From NCBI RefSeq assembly GCF_006542685.1, contig NZ_AP019736.1:530001-594000 (forward strand): a stretch of DNA of 64,000 nucleotides, written 5' to 3'. A program made the position numbers and the translations under genes. The stretch comes from Alistipes dispar. Its GTDB lineage: Bacteria; Bacteroidota; Bacteroidia; Bacteroidales; Rikenellaceae. This document shows, one piece after another, positions 8,384 to 17,698 of the stretch (its first letter is position 1; each line of letters opens with the position of its first letter). The notes under the pieces were generated by a model. It worked only from the letters and a program-made list of their open reading frames with translations. It did not search any database and was not told the DNA's origin.

Positions 8384-9496
8384 TCATTTTATACCCAAAG
8401 AGTATAGATAATTCAAATATTTTGTAGCTATTTTGTCCCACGTATGATTCTCGGCGATATAGGCGGCCATGTGAGAGGCGCACGCCGCAGTCACAACGCT
8501 ACGGTTACGCTCGACATACTCCATCTGTGCAGCCAAAGACTCCGTATCGCCTACACTGCACCAGCAGCCCCACTCCTCACGCAAAACCTCGTGAATAGCG
8601 GGAATATCCGTGACGATAGAGGGTTTTCCGCAGGCCATGCCCTCCAGCAGCGATATAGGCATTCCCTCGGACGAGGAGACCAAACAATTAGCGAAACAGT
8701 TTCTCAACAGGCAATCCTTGTCTTCGCCCATAACACTGCCAATAAAGAGGATATCTTCACTGCCGCCCGCCAACTCAAGCAGAGAGCTACCATAGCTATT
8801 GGCATAATCTCCGGCGATAACCAGTTTATATTCCCGCTTCCCGCACCGGCGGAAAGCCTCAATCAGTACGTCTATATTCTTCACGGGATCGATGCGACCG
8901 ATAGTCAGGTAGTAGCCACCCGCAGCGAGGTTGAATCGCCTCAATATATCGCTGTTTGCAGACAAAACGGGAATATCGACACCACAGGGGATTACCGAAC
9001 AGTTCCTGCCATACCGAGACTTCACCTCGCGAGCCTTCGAGCAACTGACTGTGAGGATATTTCTCCCACAGCACCATATCGACACGAAGGCTGCCAACCG
9101 CATGATCGCTCTCACCGGCCACCCGTGTTTGGGGTTGTCCTCGGCAAGGCTGTGGATTGTGTAGCATACGTGGCAACCGCACAGCGCCGCAATCCATCCG
9201 GGCAGAAACGCGAAAAATATAGATTGGAAATTTACCACATCAATAACACAGCGATTCTTGAAGATATAGCGCAGCGACTTCATGAAAAGCAGCGGCAATG
9301 CCGTCATATTCGACTTCGGGCATTTTATATGCACTATCTCTACACCCTCGACCGTCGTCTCGAAGCTCGTGCGATCGCTGCACACGATTACCGCCTCGTG
9401 TCCCGACGCATTCAGAGCCTTGGCGATATTAAAAATATAGGACTCCACGCCGCCGATCCCCGGGACACTTTGTCCGCCAACAAAAACAACCTTCAT
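8384..9496 (-). CDS. glycosyltransferase, GT-B fold (family 4-type)
   Basis: This 370-residue protein starts MKVVFVGGQSVPGIGGVE, a typical GT4 N-terminal Rossmann strand and Gly-rich acceptor loop. It has YLTIGRIDPVKNIDVLIEAF around residue 190 and the donor-site E-x7-E motif in SSSEGMPISLLEGMACGKP. It should transfer a sugar from a nucleotide donor to the lipid-linked repeat unit at the inner membrane. An in-frame ATG at 9565 exists, but the added 23 residues do not look family-like, so 9496 is chosen. It is the distal intact gene of the capsule locus. Confidence 0.88.
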   Translation of the reverse strand: MKVVFVGGQSVPGIGGVESYIFNIAKALNASGHEAVIVCSDRTSFETTVEGVEIVHIKCPKSNMTALPLLFMKSLRYIFKNRCVIDVVNFQSIFFAFLPGWIAALCGCHVCYTIHSLAEDNPKHGWPVRAIMRLAAFVSIWCCGRNILTVSCSKAREVKSRYGRNCSVIPCGVDIPVLSANSDILRRFNLAAGGYYLTIGRIDPVKNIDVLIEAFRRCGKREYKLVIAGDYANSYGSSLLELAGGSEDILFIGSVMGEDKDCLLRNCFANCLVSSSEGMPISLLEGMACGKPSIVTDIPAIHEVLREEWGCWCSVGDTESLAAQMEYVERNRSVVTAACASHMAAYIAENHTWDKIATKYLNYLYSLGIK

Positions 9497-9571
9497 CTGT
9501 TTAATTTCAGGACACTTTTCCAAAGGGAAGCCACTCACACACAGCAACAAAAAAACGTTTGACAACGAGTG

Positions 9572-10642
9572 TCAAACGAGCTTCCCTTCATCAATAAGAT
9601 TTATATATTTCGATTCGAATATCTCTGTCGAGTAATTGTCCCGCAAATGGCGGTGACCCGCAGTTCCATATCTGTTGCGCAACTCAACGCTCTCCAGCAG
9701 CAGAGCCACAGAGCGCGCCATGCCCTCGGCATCGCCGACAGAGTGCAATATACCGTTGCATCCGTTTATCACCAAACGGCCATTGTCGCCTACATCGGTA
9801 GCCACGACCGGCAAACTCCAGTTCAGCGCCTCCATGATGCTGTTGCTCGTACCCTCGAACAAACTCGCTGACAAATATATGTCGGCATCGCGCACCAAGG
9901 TCTGCACGTTGTCGGGACATATATGGATATTCACGCATTCGTCCACTCCATACTTTCCTATCCATTCACGGATATTGCGCTCCTCAGTGCCATAGCCTAT
10001 GATATCCATTACGAAATCGCCGCGCAGCCGTTTCAGGCAGGCTATAGTCCGCACTATCGTGCGGTAGTCCTTCTGCGGCACGAAGCGTCCGACCGTCACG
10101 ATATGCTTCACCGCCCGCTCTGCGCGCACTATAGGTTCGGAGATATCCATGAAGCAGTTGGGGATGACTATGTTCTTGTCGGCTCTGTACCCTTTCGATG
10201 CAAAATACTCAGCGCCGGAATAGCAGTTATATATTGATCCCGAGGCCAGCAGATTGTGGGCTGCCCGATCCGCCACCATCTTCAGCCATCCGATGCGCGC
10301 ATTACGTATGCCTCCATATATGCGTTCAACCCCCGCCATGCGACCGGCGACGGCACCTATGACATCGCAACTGGTAAGATAGTTCAACAGCACTTCGGTA
10401 CGGCTGCGCCTCAACGCTGCACGCAACTGGAATATCTTCGAAACGATACTCCCGCGCAGTGAGGTTACGTGCACAGTCGATCTCGACAGTAGTTCCATAT
10501 TTTGCGGCGACGCCTGATCGAGACCATACAGCAAATAGATATCTACATGATAATGTCTGCCCAGCAGATCCGCCAGTATCGCAGCCTGCTTTTCGGCACC
10601 GCCGGTTTTCAATGAGGGAATCAGAATCGCTATTCTTTTCAT
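9572..10642 (-). CDS. glycosyltransferase, GT-B fold (family 4-type)
   Basis: This 356-residue protein starts MKRIAILIPSLKTGGAEKQA, the classic GT4 start with the GGAE loop. It continues with VGRFVPQKDYRTIVRTIACL and the E-x7-E motif in ASLFEGTSNSIMEALNWSLPVVATD, which binds the nucleotide sugar. It is predicted to add one residue of the capsule repeat unit at the cytoplasmic face. The gene lies 6 nt after the acyltransferase, so the two are almost certainly co-translated parts of one operon. Donor and linkage are unknown. Confidence 0.92.
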   Translation of the reverse strand: MKRIAILIPSLKTGGAEKQAAILADLLGRHYHVDIYLLYGLDQASPQNMELLSRSTVHVTSLRGSIVSKIFQLRAALRRSRTEVLLNYLTSCDVIGAVAGRMAGVERIYGGIRNARIGWLKMVADRAAHNLLASGSIYNCYSGAEYFASKGYRADKNIVIPNCFMDISEPIVRAERAVKHIVTVGRFVPQKDYRTIVRTIACLKRLRGDFVMDIIGYGTEERNIREWIGKYGVDECVNIHICPDNVQTLVRDADIYLSASLFEGTSNSIMEALNWSLPVVATDVGDNGRLVINGCNGILHSVGDAEGMARSVALLLESVELRNRYGTAGHRHLRDNYSTEIFESKYINLIDEGKLV

Positions 10643-10648
10643 TTTATT

Positions 10649-11110
10649 TTAACGGGCACGCTCCTTTATAAAGCGCGCCGGATTGCCTGCCCAGCACTGA
10701 TAGGGCGGAATATCCTTCGTCACCACGCTACCAGCTCCCACGATAGCTCCGCAGCCTATGGTTACGGCACTGCAAATGGTCACATTGCAACCAATAAAGG
10801 CATCCTCCTCTATGTGTACCTCGCCCAAACGGTAATACCGCCCCTTGTGTCCGGGATCAAGGTAGTGAGTCAGTATTGTCGTGTTCTGTGTTATCGTGAC
10901 ATTCTTCTCGATAGTGATAAGATGGGGTGCTACGCTGTCAAAATAGACGTTTCGATAGATCCAGCATGGGCCTTTAACGGCTACCCCCCCCCACCTTACA
11001 AATAGGTATCTCTGGTGTCCCCGCAGAGGCAGGACATTGGCCAGCCACATGAAGAACATGTATCTCAATCTATTGAAAGATATGGCTTTGAATCGGTTCA
11101 CGGAGTTCAT
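10649..11110 (-). CDS. hexapeptide-repeat O-acetyltransferase (possible phase-variable gene)
   Basis: This 153-residue left-handed beta-helix acyltransferase has hexapeptide repeats visible as IGCNVTICSAVTIGCGAIVGAGSVVTK from about residue 105, split here as IGCNVTICSA and VTIGCGAIVGAGSVV. The typical ending IPPYQCWAGNPARFI follows. His in TILTHYLDPGHKGRYY is a candidate catalytic residue. It likely O-acetylates a sugar of the repeat unit using acetyl-CoA. A run of nine G residues in the coding strand (10984-10992) encodes W40-G41-G42-V43. A one-base slip would end the protein early, so acetylation could switch on and off. Confidence 0.87.
   Translation of the reverse strand: MNSVNRFKAISFNRLRYMFFMWLANVLPLRGHQRYLFVRWGGVAVKGPCWIYRNVYFDSVAPHLITIEKNVTITQNTTILTHYLDPGHKGRYYRLGEVHIEEDAFIGCNVTICSAVTIGCGAIVGAGSVVTKDIPPYQCWAGNPARFIKERAR
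10984..10992 (-). repeat. G9 homopolymer inside the acyltransferase coding sequence
   Basis: Nine consecutive C on the plus strand (G on the coding strand) fall at codons 40-43. As read, the gene is in the ON frame. Long G tracts of this kind cause phase variation by slippage in other bacteria. Confidence 0.85.
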
Positions 11111-11138
11111 ATTCGGGTTATTCGCAATATCAGGCGAT

Positions 11139-12266
11139 TCATAATTCGATTTTCAACGCCCTCTCGATCAACGGGGCCATATCGTAATAGCGATACTCGG
11201 CCAACCGGCCTCCAAAGATGACATTATGCTCGCGACATGCCACCTCGCGATAGCTGTTGGCGAGGGCATTATTCCTATTGTCGTTTATCGGATAGTATGG
11301 CTCCATACCCTCGGCATACTCCACGGAATATTCGCGGCTAATAACGGTTTTGGGCACTTTGTCAATATCGTCTCCGAACATCTCGAAATGTTTATGCTCG
11401 ATAATCCGCGTATAAGGTACATTGCCGTCGGTGTAGTTAACGACCGCATTGCCCTGATAATTAGACATATCAAGCATCTCTGTCTCGAAACGCACCGTTC
11501 GGTATTCGAGTCGCCCAAAGCAGTAGTCAAAGAAGCGATCTATCGCCCCCGTATAGACCAACTTATCGGCGTATTCGCGCCACGCAGCATACCTCGACTC
11601 AAAAAAATCGCAATTGGTCTCGATATCACATCCCCGCAGCAACCCCTCGATAAGTTTGTTGTATCCGCCACAAGGTATTCCCTGATAAGTATCATTGAAA
11701 TAGTTGTTGTCGTAGGCGAACCTCAGCGGAAGACGACGGATGATAAAAGCCGGCAACTGCGAACATTCCCGCCCCCATTGCTTTTCGGTATATTCTTTTA
11801 TCAGGGCGGTATATATATCCCGCCCCACAAGGATCAGAGCCTGCTCCTCAAGATTCGCCGGCTCTCGACCTCCGAGTGCAGCGACGGCCTCAGCACGCTG
11901 CTCCGCCAGCTTGGTACGAGCTTCGGCAGGACTTTTTGTCCCCCACATCTGATAGAATGTGTTCATATTAAAGGGCAGATTATATAGGCGCCCTTTGTAG
12001 TTGGCCACCGGCGAGTTGGTATAACGGTTGAACTCCACAATAGAGTTGACGAAATTCCACACTTCGCGATTCGAGGTATGAAATATGTGCGCCCCATATT
12101 TGTGAACATTGATGCCCTCGACGGATTCACAGTAGATGTTTCCGCCCGTATGCGGCCGCCTCTCTATAACCAAGCACCTTTTTCCCTGCGCGACAGCGCG
12201 ATATGCTATTGTCGCACCAAAAAGTCCCGAGCCGACAATCAAATAGTCATATTTAGCCATAGTCAT
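11139..12266 (-). CDS. glf: UDP-galactopyranose mutase
   Basis: This 375-residue flavoenzyme interconverts UDP-galactopyranose and UDP-galactofuranose. The FAD-binding GSGLFGA is at residues 12-18. It is followed by RRPHTGGNIY, the HKYGAHIFHTS motif typical of Glf, YTEKQWG, and IPCGGYNKLIEGLL. Length and order are normal. It implies that the capsule repeat contains galactofuranose and that one of the nearby glycosyltransferases uses UDP-Galf. The ATG follows directly on the TAG stop of the upstream gene, so the two are tightly coupled. Confidence 0.96.
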   Translation of the reverse strand: MTMAKYDYLIVGSGLFGATIAYRAVAQGKRCLVIERRPHTGGNIYCESVEGINVHKYGAHIFHTSNREVWNFVNSIVEFNRYTNSPVANYKGRLYNLPFNMNTFYQMWGTKSPAEARTKLAEQRAEAVAALGGREPANLEEQALILVGRDIYTALIKEYTEKQWGRECSQLPAFIIRRLPLRFAYDNNYFNDTYQGIPCGGYNKLIEGLLRGCDIETNCDFFESRYAAWREYADKLVYTGAIDRFFDYCFGRLEYRTVRFETEMLDMSNYQGNAVVNYTDGNVPYTRIIEHKHFEMFGDDIDKVPKTVISREYSVEYAEGMEPYYPINDNRNNALANSYREVACREHNVIFGGRLAEYRYYDMAPLIERALKIEL

Positions 12267-13385
12267 CTATCTGTTTAACTCGCCGACGACATGTTCGGCA
12301 AAGGCCTTTCGCCCCTCGGCCGTGAAACATTTCATATATTGTTTTTGGGCATTCGCAGCAATCTCGCGATATCGCTCCGACGCCGCAGCGCCGACAACGT
12401 CCTTGAAATCCGAAAAGTCCCACTTCAGAGGCACGTATGTCTCCCACGGCCTGTATATGTCGGGATAGGTAACGCAATGCTCCATCGAGTGTTTGATCAT
12501 TGCCGCGCCGTAGACGACAGCCTCGAAATCGCGACCGCAAATCTCACCCCAGCCGAATGGTGACAATATGGATTTCGAGTTGCAGCCTTCGCGGATATAT
12601 TCGCTTTTGGGAATCTTACGCGCAACGTCAGGGTGAGATATATCGGTCATCTGCGCAAGCAACTCGCTGCTCCGGCGGCGGGGATAGCCGGCAATGGGAG
12701 AATATCCGCTGCCACGATACTGCACATCAAGAGTTCTGGGGGTATCGGGGCTGACGATTTTCGGTTTGGTGACACCGAATGGCCGCAGCAGCAACCTGTA
12801 CGGATCGGCATACAGATCACCGATGCCCACATTCCACGCCACACGCAACTTATGTAATTCGCCGCTGTCGGCGGCAGGATAGCGACGGGTTGTTATCATT
12901 TCGTCATCAATGTTCAACAGCTCATGATAGTACTCACAGAAGATGCGTGCGCCGTAGACCTCTCTCGTGTAGTCGAGGGTGTTTTTCAGCAACTGTTTCT
13001 TAAAATAAAGATCGACATAGGGAAGAACATCGAACAGGCACGTGCCCGTACTATCGGCCGTATCCAGCCACACGAGTCGATTGCAATGCCTGCGAATCTC
13101 ACGAACGATAGCCGTGCGCTCGGCTGTATCGGCCTGTCCCAAGAAGGAGGTCGAGTGATGGAATGCCATGAAAACTATATCGTAAGAACCTTTACAGGCT
13201 CGCCGCAACGCCCGACGCTCCATACGCTCACGCACGCGTCCGCCAAAGATCGGCAGATAGTCGGTCATAGCGGAGTAGCCAATCCTGTAGCCCAGCTTAG
13301 CGAACTCCTTTTTTGAGACGAACAGAGGTTTCAGCCATCGGTATATATAATGGCTCTGATCATAAAACACCGTGATTGATCTCAT
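12267..13385 (-). CDS. glycosyltransferase-like protein (glycosyl transferases group 1 type)
   Basis: This 372-residue protein lacks the usual GT4 N-terminal loop. Its C-terminal part has the motif SPFGWGEICGRDFEAVVYGA near residue 275, then MIKHSMEHCVTYPDIYRPWETYV. That pattern is characteristic of a group of GT-B proteins found in polysaccharide loci. LVWLDTADSTGT near residue 105 may line the acceptor site. It probably transfers a sugar, but donor and acceptor are unknown. It lies between the GT at 13453 and glf in one transcript. The family call is made from the C-terminal motif alone. Confidence 0.78.
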   Translation of the reverse strand: MRSITVFYDQSHYIYRWLKPLFVSKKEFAKLGYRIGYSAMTDYLPIFGGRVRERMERRALRRACKGSYDIVFMAFHHSTSFLGQADTAERTAIVREIRRHCNRLVWLDTADSTGTCLFDVLPYVDLYFKKQLLKNTLDYTREVYGARIFCEYYHELLNIDDEMITTRRYPAADSGELHKLRVAWNVGIGDLYADPYRLLLRPFGVTKPKIVSPDTPRTLDVQYRGSGYSPIAGYPRRRSSELLAQMTDISHPDVARKIPKSEYIREGCNSKSILSPFGWGEICGRDFEAVVYGAAMIKHSMEHCVTYPDIYRPWETYVPLKWDFSDFKDVVGAAASERYREIAANAQKQYMKCFTAEGRKAFAEHVVGELNR

Positions 13386-13452
13386 AGATATTTATCCTGT
13401 TTTTCTGTTTTCGGAAACAACAGTCTGCTACTACAACCCATGCGTGCAGATA

Positions 13453-14496
13453 TCAACTTCGCGCATATATCTCGGCCAAATGCTGCACGTGGCGCTCTAT
13501 CGAAAAGCGGCGCCGTGCATACTCCGCCGCCCCGATGGCCTTATCGCATAAAGACGCATAATTGCAGCAGGCATGCACTACCTCATCCCTTATGGCATCG
13601 GCATCCGAATGGCGGAAATGCGTACCATGCACACCATTGTCCGTCACCTCAAGATAGCCCGAGGCATCGCTCAGCAGCAGAGGCACGCCAGCAGCCATGC
13701 CTTCGATAGCCGTAATGCCAAGCCCTTCGTGATGCGATGCGCAGAGAAGCAGATCGTAGTCGCAGAGGTGGTCTCGCACATAAGCGTTCGTGACATTACC
13801 CGCAACGGTCACACAGTCGCCGACACCCAACTCCTGCACCAGTACGTGCAGTCGTTGCAGATCCACCCCGTCACCCCAAATATCCAGATGAATATCACGG
13901 CGTATCTGCGGCGGCAGCTTGCCGAATGCCTCCACGATCAGATCCTGCGCCTTGACCTCGAACAATATGCGCCCCACAGCTACTATCCGGTGGGGATTGG
14001 GTTTATAGATGGTTTTGCGCTTGAAGGCGTCGATGTCCACACCGTTATAGCAGACGACACAATTATCGTGGCCCGTCTTCTGCTTGAAAGCTTCGAACAC
14101 GCACTGCGAGATGGCTATATATCTGTCCACTGTCGATGAAAACGAGCCGATATTTACCTCGTTATGGAGCGTCAGTATACGCCGCTCACCTCGGTTTTTG
14201 GGCACGAATAGCCGCTCGCTTCCCGGACCGTGGAGGTGCAGGATATCAGCGTGGAACGATTTGTAATATCGGATAATCCTAACCCAATACCACGGATTTC
14301 GCGAGCCTACAGGCTTGTCGACGTAAAACACCGTCACACGGCCATCGAGCGCATCTATCATCTGCTGCGACCACTTTTCGGTGACGATCATGACAGCAAC
14401 CTCGTGCCCATCGGTCACCTGTCTATTGACGACATTGGTCAGCAACGTCTCGATACCGCCATTGACAAAACTTCCTATGCAATGCAATATCCTCAT
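13453..14496 (-). CDS. glycosyltransferase, GT-B fold (family 4-type)
   Basis: This 347-residue protein starts MRILHCIGSFVNGGIETLL with the Gly-rich acceptor loop of GT4 enzymes. It also has VAVGRILFEVKAQDLIVEAF near residue 170 and the E-x7-E donor motif in ASHHEGLGITAIEGMAAGVPLLLSD. It acts on the lipid-linked repeat unit at the inner membrane. The start codon overlaps the stop of the DUF2334 gene by 4 nt (ATGA at 14493-14496), so translation is coupled. Sugar specificity is not predictable. Confidence 0.92.
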   Translation of the reverse strand: MRILHCIGSFVNGGIETLLTNVVNRQVTDGHEVAVMIVTEKWSQQMIDALDGRVTVFYVDKPVGSRNPWYWVRIIRYYKSFHADILHLHGPGSERLFVPKNRGERRILTLHNEVNIGSFSSTVDRYIAISQCVFEAFKQKTGHDNCVVCYNGVDIDAFKRKTIYKPNPHRIVAVGRILFEVKAQDLIVEAFGKLPPQIRRDIHLDIWGDGVDLQRLHVLVQELGVGDCVTVAGNVTNAYVRDHLCDYDLLLCASHHEGLGITAIEGMAAGVPLLLSDASGYLEVTDNGVHGTHFRHSDADAIRDEVVHACCNYASLCDKAIGAAEYARRRFSIERHVQHLAEIYARS

Positions 14497-15278
14497 CTTG
14501 AGGAACCATTTACTCTCTTTTGCGAAACCATGCGTGACACCTGCGGCTTCACATACCTGTTGAAAAAGAGATGCAGTCTCTCGATCGTGCGTTGCACACA
14601 GCGGCTGCCCATGCGCACATTCACAAACTCATCCCATGTGAGAATATCGTCATGATGCCTCTCAATCAGATCCGTGAAGCGGTCGAAACAATATCTCTTA
14701 TCCCCGCGCGTCCATTCGTGGGGGTGGAACACCTCGGTTCGCCCCGCATTGAAGAATATACGCGACATGCGGGCCGAGCATACCGGCACACAGATGATGC
14801 CGTGCAGTCGGTAAGGCTTGGCGCTCAGTCCATCGCTCATATATTTGAAACCGCACGCAGCCAACACCCTCAACGTATTTTCGTCGTAGGAGTGTCCCGG
14901 AGCAAAGAATATATTAGTATATATACCATGCGATTCGAGAATCTCGCGTCCTCGACGTATCATCTCCAACTGCTCGTCATATGTGCGCCCCGCGAACTCG
15001 GAGTCGCAACGCTGCACCGCCATGCCGCGCACATGGCTATCAAACAGATGCCTGTATCCGTGCATGGCAATGGTATATCCCCTATTTTGAAGCTCCCTGA
15101 CGAACTCCCAAAAGTCGCTACGGCCGCTGCTTATCCGCAAGTCGGGATCTTGGCAGTCGGGAATGACTCCCAGCAACGGTTTAATGTCGTATCGATCCAT
15201 CTGTTCCACCGCCACACGGAATTGAGCGTAATCCATTGTCGGACATAAATCATCTATGCGGACAACTATTCGTTTCAT
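14493..15278 (-). CDS. DUF2334-type polysaccharide deacetylase-like protein
   Basis: This 261-residue protein starts MKRIVVRIDDLCPTMD, with the paired Asp expected for metal binding in the NodB-like deacetylase fold. IAMHGYRHLFDSH near residue 85 supplies a His motif and IFFAPGHSYDENTL a third conserved block. It probably removes an N-acetyl group from a sugar of the repeat unit or of a precursor. No signal peptide is seen, suggesting a cytoplasmic step. The start at 15278 is chosen because it matches the family. A longer upstream frame exists but overlaps the ATP-grasp gene out of frame. Confidence 0.85.
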   Translation of the reverse strand: MKRIVVRIDDLCPTMDYAQFRVAVEQMDRYDIKPLLGVIPDCQDPDLRISSGRSDFWEFVRELQNRGYTIAMHGYRHLFDSHVRGMAVQRCDSEFAGRTYDEQLEMIRRGREILESHGIYTNIFFAPGHSYDENTLRVLAACGFKYMSDGLSAKPYRLHGIICVPVCSARMSRIFFNAGRTEVFHPHEWTRGDKRYCFDRFTDLIERHHDDILTWDEFVNVRMGSRCVQRTIERLHLFFNRYVKPQVSRMVSQKRVNGSSR

Positions 15279-15304
15279 GATATTATAATGTAGTATGGTG
15301 CGAA

Positions 15305-16459
15305 TCATCCATGCTTGGTGAGCGAACGCTTCACCTTTGCGGCAATCATGCCATAAAGCTGGTGGAAAAACGGCAGCGGATCGCGCAGACAGAAACTCGC
15401 ATGGCAGTCGGCGGCAAGGCACTCGGCGATCCAACGACATATCCCCACACGTCTTATGTTCCTGACATCGACAAGCTCGGGCATAAACATCACATAATGC
15501 CGGGGATCGATCTGAGGAACTGCAGACTCCGCGCCCACACAATGGTTATACCACAAATATGGAAGATTGACCCCGTAGGTTGTCACGCAATATGCGTTAC
15601 CGTCATTTCGCATGTTTATCTCCAGAAAATAGCTGCGGCCATCCCTGCCTCGAAGAAACTCCATGCTGAAGAGTCCTGAGTAGCCTATCTCGCGGAGATA
15701 GCGTTCGGCAATCGTACAATCGAAATCGAGCTGTGAAATGTGGGAATATCTGAGATAGCCGGTATTGGTATTATACGGCTGCCGTACAAGCCTCGTAAAG
15801 CCCGGGATCACCACCCGCGCACCGCCATCCAGCGAACAGCCTATCAGTTGGAACTCGAAATCGCGATCGATATATCTCTGAATCAGGAAACGGCTGCAAG
15901 CCGAGGCAGCGAGGCTTTGCATCAGCTCGTCGCGGCTCGCGCATATATGAATATCCGCCTTGTTGCCGGCAAGGCTGTCGAGCGGCTTGACGATGCAAGG
16001 AAATATATCCCATTGCAGAGTATGGATATCCGCTGCGGAAAGCGTGAGACTTTCGGGAAGATCCATGCCCAGCCGCTCGGCATATTGCATCTGCACCTCC
16101 TTGTTCATCAGACGGGTGATCTCACCCTGACATCCGCGCGCATTCGCCATGACGAATCTCGGGCTCAGCAAATCATAATGCAGATCTATATAGCTCGACA
16201 CGCTGTCGCCGCAGCATATCACCACAGCCTTCCCCTCTCCTCGGCACATATCATCCAGCGCAGCGACTATCCCCTCCTCGCTGTGCAGCGTACGGCAATT
16301 CGCACGTCTCACATATCTCGACACCGAGACGAAATCCGGCGTTTCACTCACAACTATAAGTTTGATGCTGTCACCAAGCCCCCGCTGCCCTAAGGCTCGG
16401 ACTACACCCAGCGTATTATGGTGGTTGCCTCCCACAACGACAATATCACGCGGTTTCAT
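15305..16459 (-). CDS. ATP-grasp ligase, D-aspartate ligase/carboxylate-amine ligase-like
   Basis: This 384-residue protein begins with a Rossmann-like domain (IVVVGGNHHNTLGVVRALG). The ATP-grasp domain includes FPCIVKPLDSLAGNK near residue 155 (ATP-binding Lys), FLIQRYIDRDFEFQLIG near residue 190 and the metal-binding SMEFLRGRDGRSYFLEINMR near residue 270. Such enzymes join a carboxylate to an amine using ATP. In a polysaccharide locus the likely role is linking an amino acid to an amino or uronic sugar. It lies just upstream of the deacetylase, which could expose the amine. Substrate not known. Confidence 0.85.
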   Translation of the reverse strand: MKPRDIVVVGGNHHNTLGVVRALGQRGLGDSIKLIVVSETPDFVSVSRYVRRANCRTLHSEEGIVAALDDMCRGEGKAVVICCGDSVSSYIDLHYDLLSPRFVMANARGCQGEITRLMNKEVQMQYAERLGMDLPESLTLSAADIHTLQWDIFPCIVKPLDSLAGNKADIHICASRDELMQSLAASACSRFLIQRYIDRDFEFQLIGCSLDGGARVVIPGFTRLVRQPYNTNTGYLRYSHISQLDFDCTIAERYLREIGYSGLFSMEFLRGRDGRSYFLEINMRNDGNAYCVTTYGVNLPYLWYNHCVGAESAVPQIDPRHYVMFMPELVDVRNIRRVGICRWIAECLAADCHASFCLRDPLPFFHQLYGMIAAKVKRSLTKHG

Positions 16460-16462
16460 AAT

Positions 16463-17698
16463 CTATAAATTTCCATCGTCTGGCAATGCCGCCGGCTTAG
16501 ATTGGCTGTTCGCCACGATGTGACACACCCCGCCGAAGAGCAGAAGCATATATCCGAACACGAATATGCCGGGACGCTGGTATATGTTTATCATGAAAAG
16601 AACGGCGAATATCACGGCCACCCTGTTGCGTTCGGAGTATTTTACGGCGTTGTAGAACAGCCCGCCCCAAAAGATCAGACACGCCACCAATCCATACTCC
16701 ACCAAATAAGTTTTATACGATAGATTGCCTATCTCTTGATGAGATTCCAAGTATCCGCGGCCATATCCCAAAAACAATCGCGGCGTTCTGATAAAACGAT
16801 CGAAAAAGTAGTCGAAACTCGAACCCGTTCGGTTGATGGCTGCCAATTTGCCGTCGATGAAGGTAAAACGCTCCATCAGATGCGCGACATTCTCATTTTC
16901 CGCGCCGAGTATCGCGACCATAACAAGCAGCAGGATACCACCGATGATGATCTTGAAGTTGCCCGTCACCACCAGTCTCAACACGAAAAAGAGTAGCAAC
17001 GTAACAAAAAAAGCCACCGAAAATGTGAATACTCCGGCCGTCATCAAAATTTTGTTGCCCAAGCGTTTCATGTTGAAATTCTCGGCAGCGAGGATCAGCG
17101 CCAAGAAAGTACCGAAATATCCCGGCTCGTTGAACAAACCGCACAAACGCGCAAATGGTCCCATGACCACGATATAGGAGAAATAGTAGTCGTAATAGAG
17201 ATAGCTATCGCTGAGCCGATCGCCATAATAAGGGCATACCACCCGCGGCAGATCTATCACCGGCAGATACAGCGACAGGAAGGCAAGAATACCCACTGCC
17301 GACATCAGAACCATATACTTGTAGTATAAACGGTAGGAGAAGATCCATATGCGCCGGTTGAAACAGCAGAATATCAGCAAGGCCGATATGGTAGACAGAT
17401 TCAGACTTATATCGGGCGAACGATAGACGTAGAATGCTGTCACAAAATACCAAAATAGGAATATCGCGAAGAGCCATTTGGCATATATCACCGAATATTT
17501 TATTACGATCTTGAACAACAGAAACAGCAGCGACATAGCCATCAGCGAGTGAGCCATCCACACATACTCCCGCTCGGGGATCGTACTATCGGCATGGTTT
17601 ATCGCCAGCGTGGAGGTTATCGCTATCAATGTAAATGCCAAAGCGATACCCTTCTCTTCACTGGTAGGCCGCGCCACCGAGTAGTCATTCATACTCAT
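16463..17698 (-). CDS. O-antigen/capsule polymerase-like membrane protein (Wzy-like)
   Basis: This 411-residue protein is dominated by about 10-11 hydrophobic helices. A large polar loop between helices holds LCGLFNEPGYFGTFLAL, a pattern seen in Wzy polymerases, and a second loop with DYFFDRFIRTPRLFLGYGRG. It should join flipped repeat units at the periplasmic face. The start at 17698 overlaps the stop of the pyruvyl transferase gene as ATGA and gives MSMNDYS; the longer open frame upstream is not needed. Wzy proteins are poorly conserved, so the call rests on topology, loop motif and context. Confidence 0.8.
   Translation of the reverse strand: MSMNDYSVARPTSEEKGIALAFTLIAITSTLAINHADSTIPEREYVWMAHSLMAMSLLFLLFKIVIKYSVIYAKWLFAIFLFWYFVTAFYVYRSPDISLNLSTISALLIFCCFNRRIWIFSYRLYYKYMVLMSAVGILAFLSLYLPVIDLPRVVCPYYGDRLSDSYLYYDYYFSYIVVMGPFARLCGLFNEPGYFGTFLALILAAENFNMKRLGNKILMTAGVFTFSVAFFVTLLLFFVLRLVVTGNFKIIIGGILLLVMVAILGAENENVAHLMERFTFIDGKLAAINRTGSSFDYFFDRFIRTPRLFLGYGRGYLESHQEIGNLSYKTYLVEYGLVACLIFWGGLFYNAVKYSERNRVAVIFAVLFMINIYQRPGIFVFGYMLLLFGGVCHIVANSQSKPAALPDDGNL

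Noticed and set aside
8142..8427. Small open frames between the istB remnant and the first glycosyltransferase
   Set aside because: They overlap each other in two frames and show no family motif, so they were recorded as debris and not as genes.
14493..15542. Longer 349-codon version of the DUF2334 gene
   Set aside because: The extra N-terminal part is Cys/Arg-rich and overlaps the ATP-grasp gene out of frame. The family start MKRIVVRIDD at 15278 fits better.
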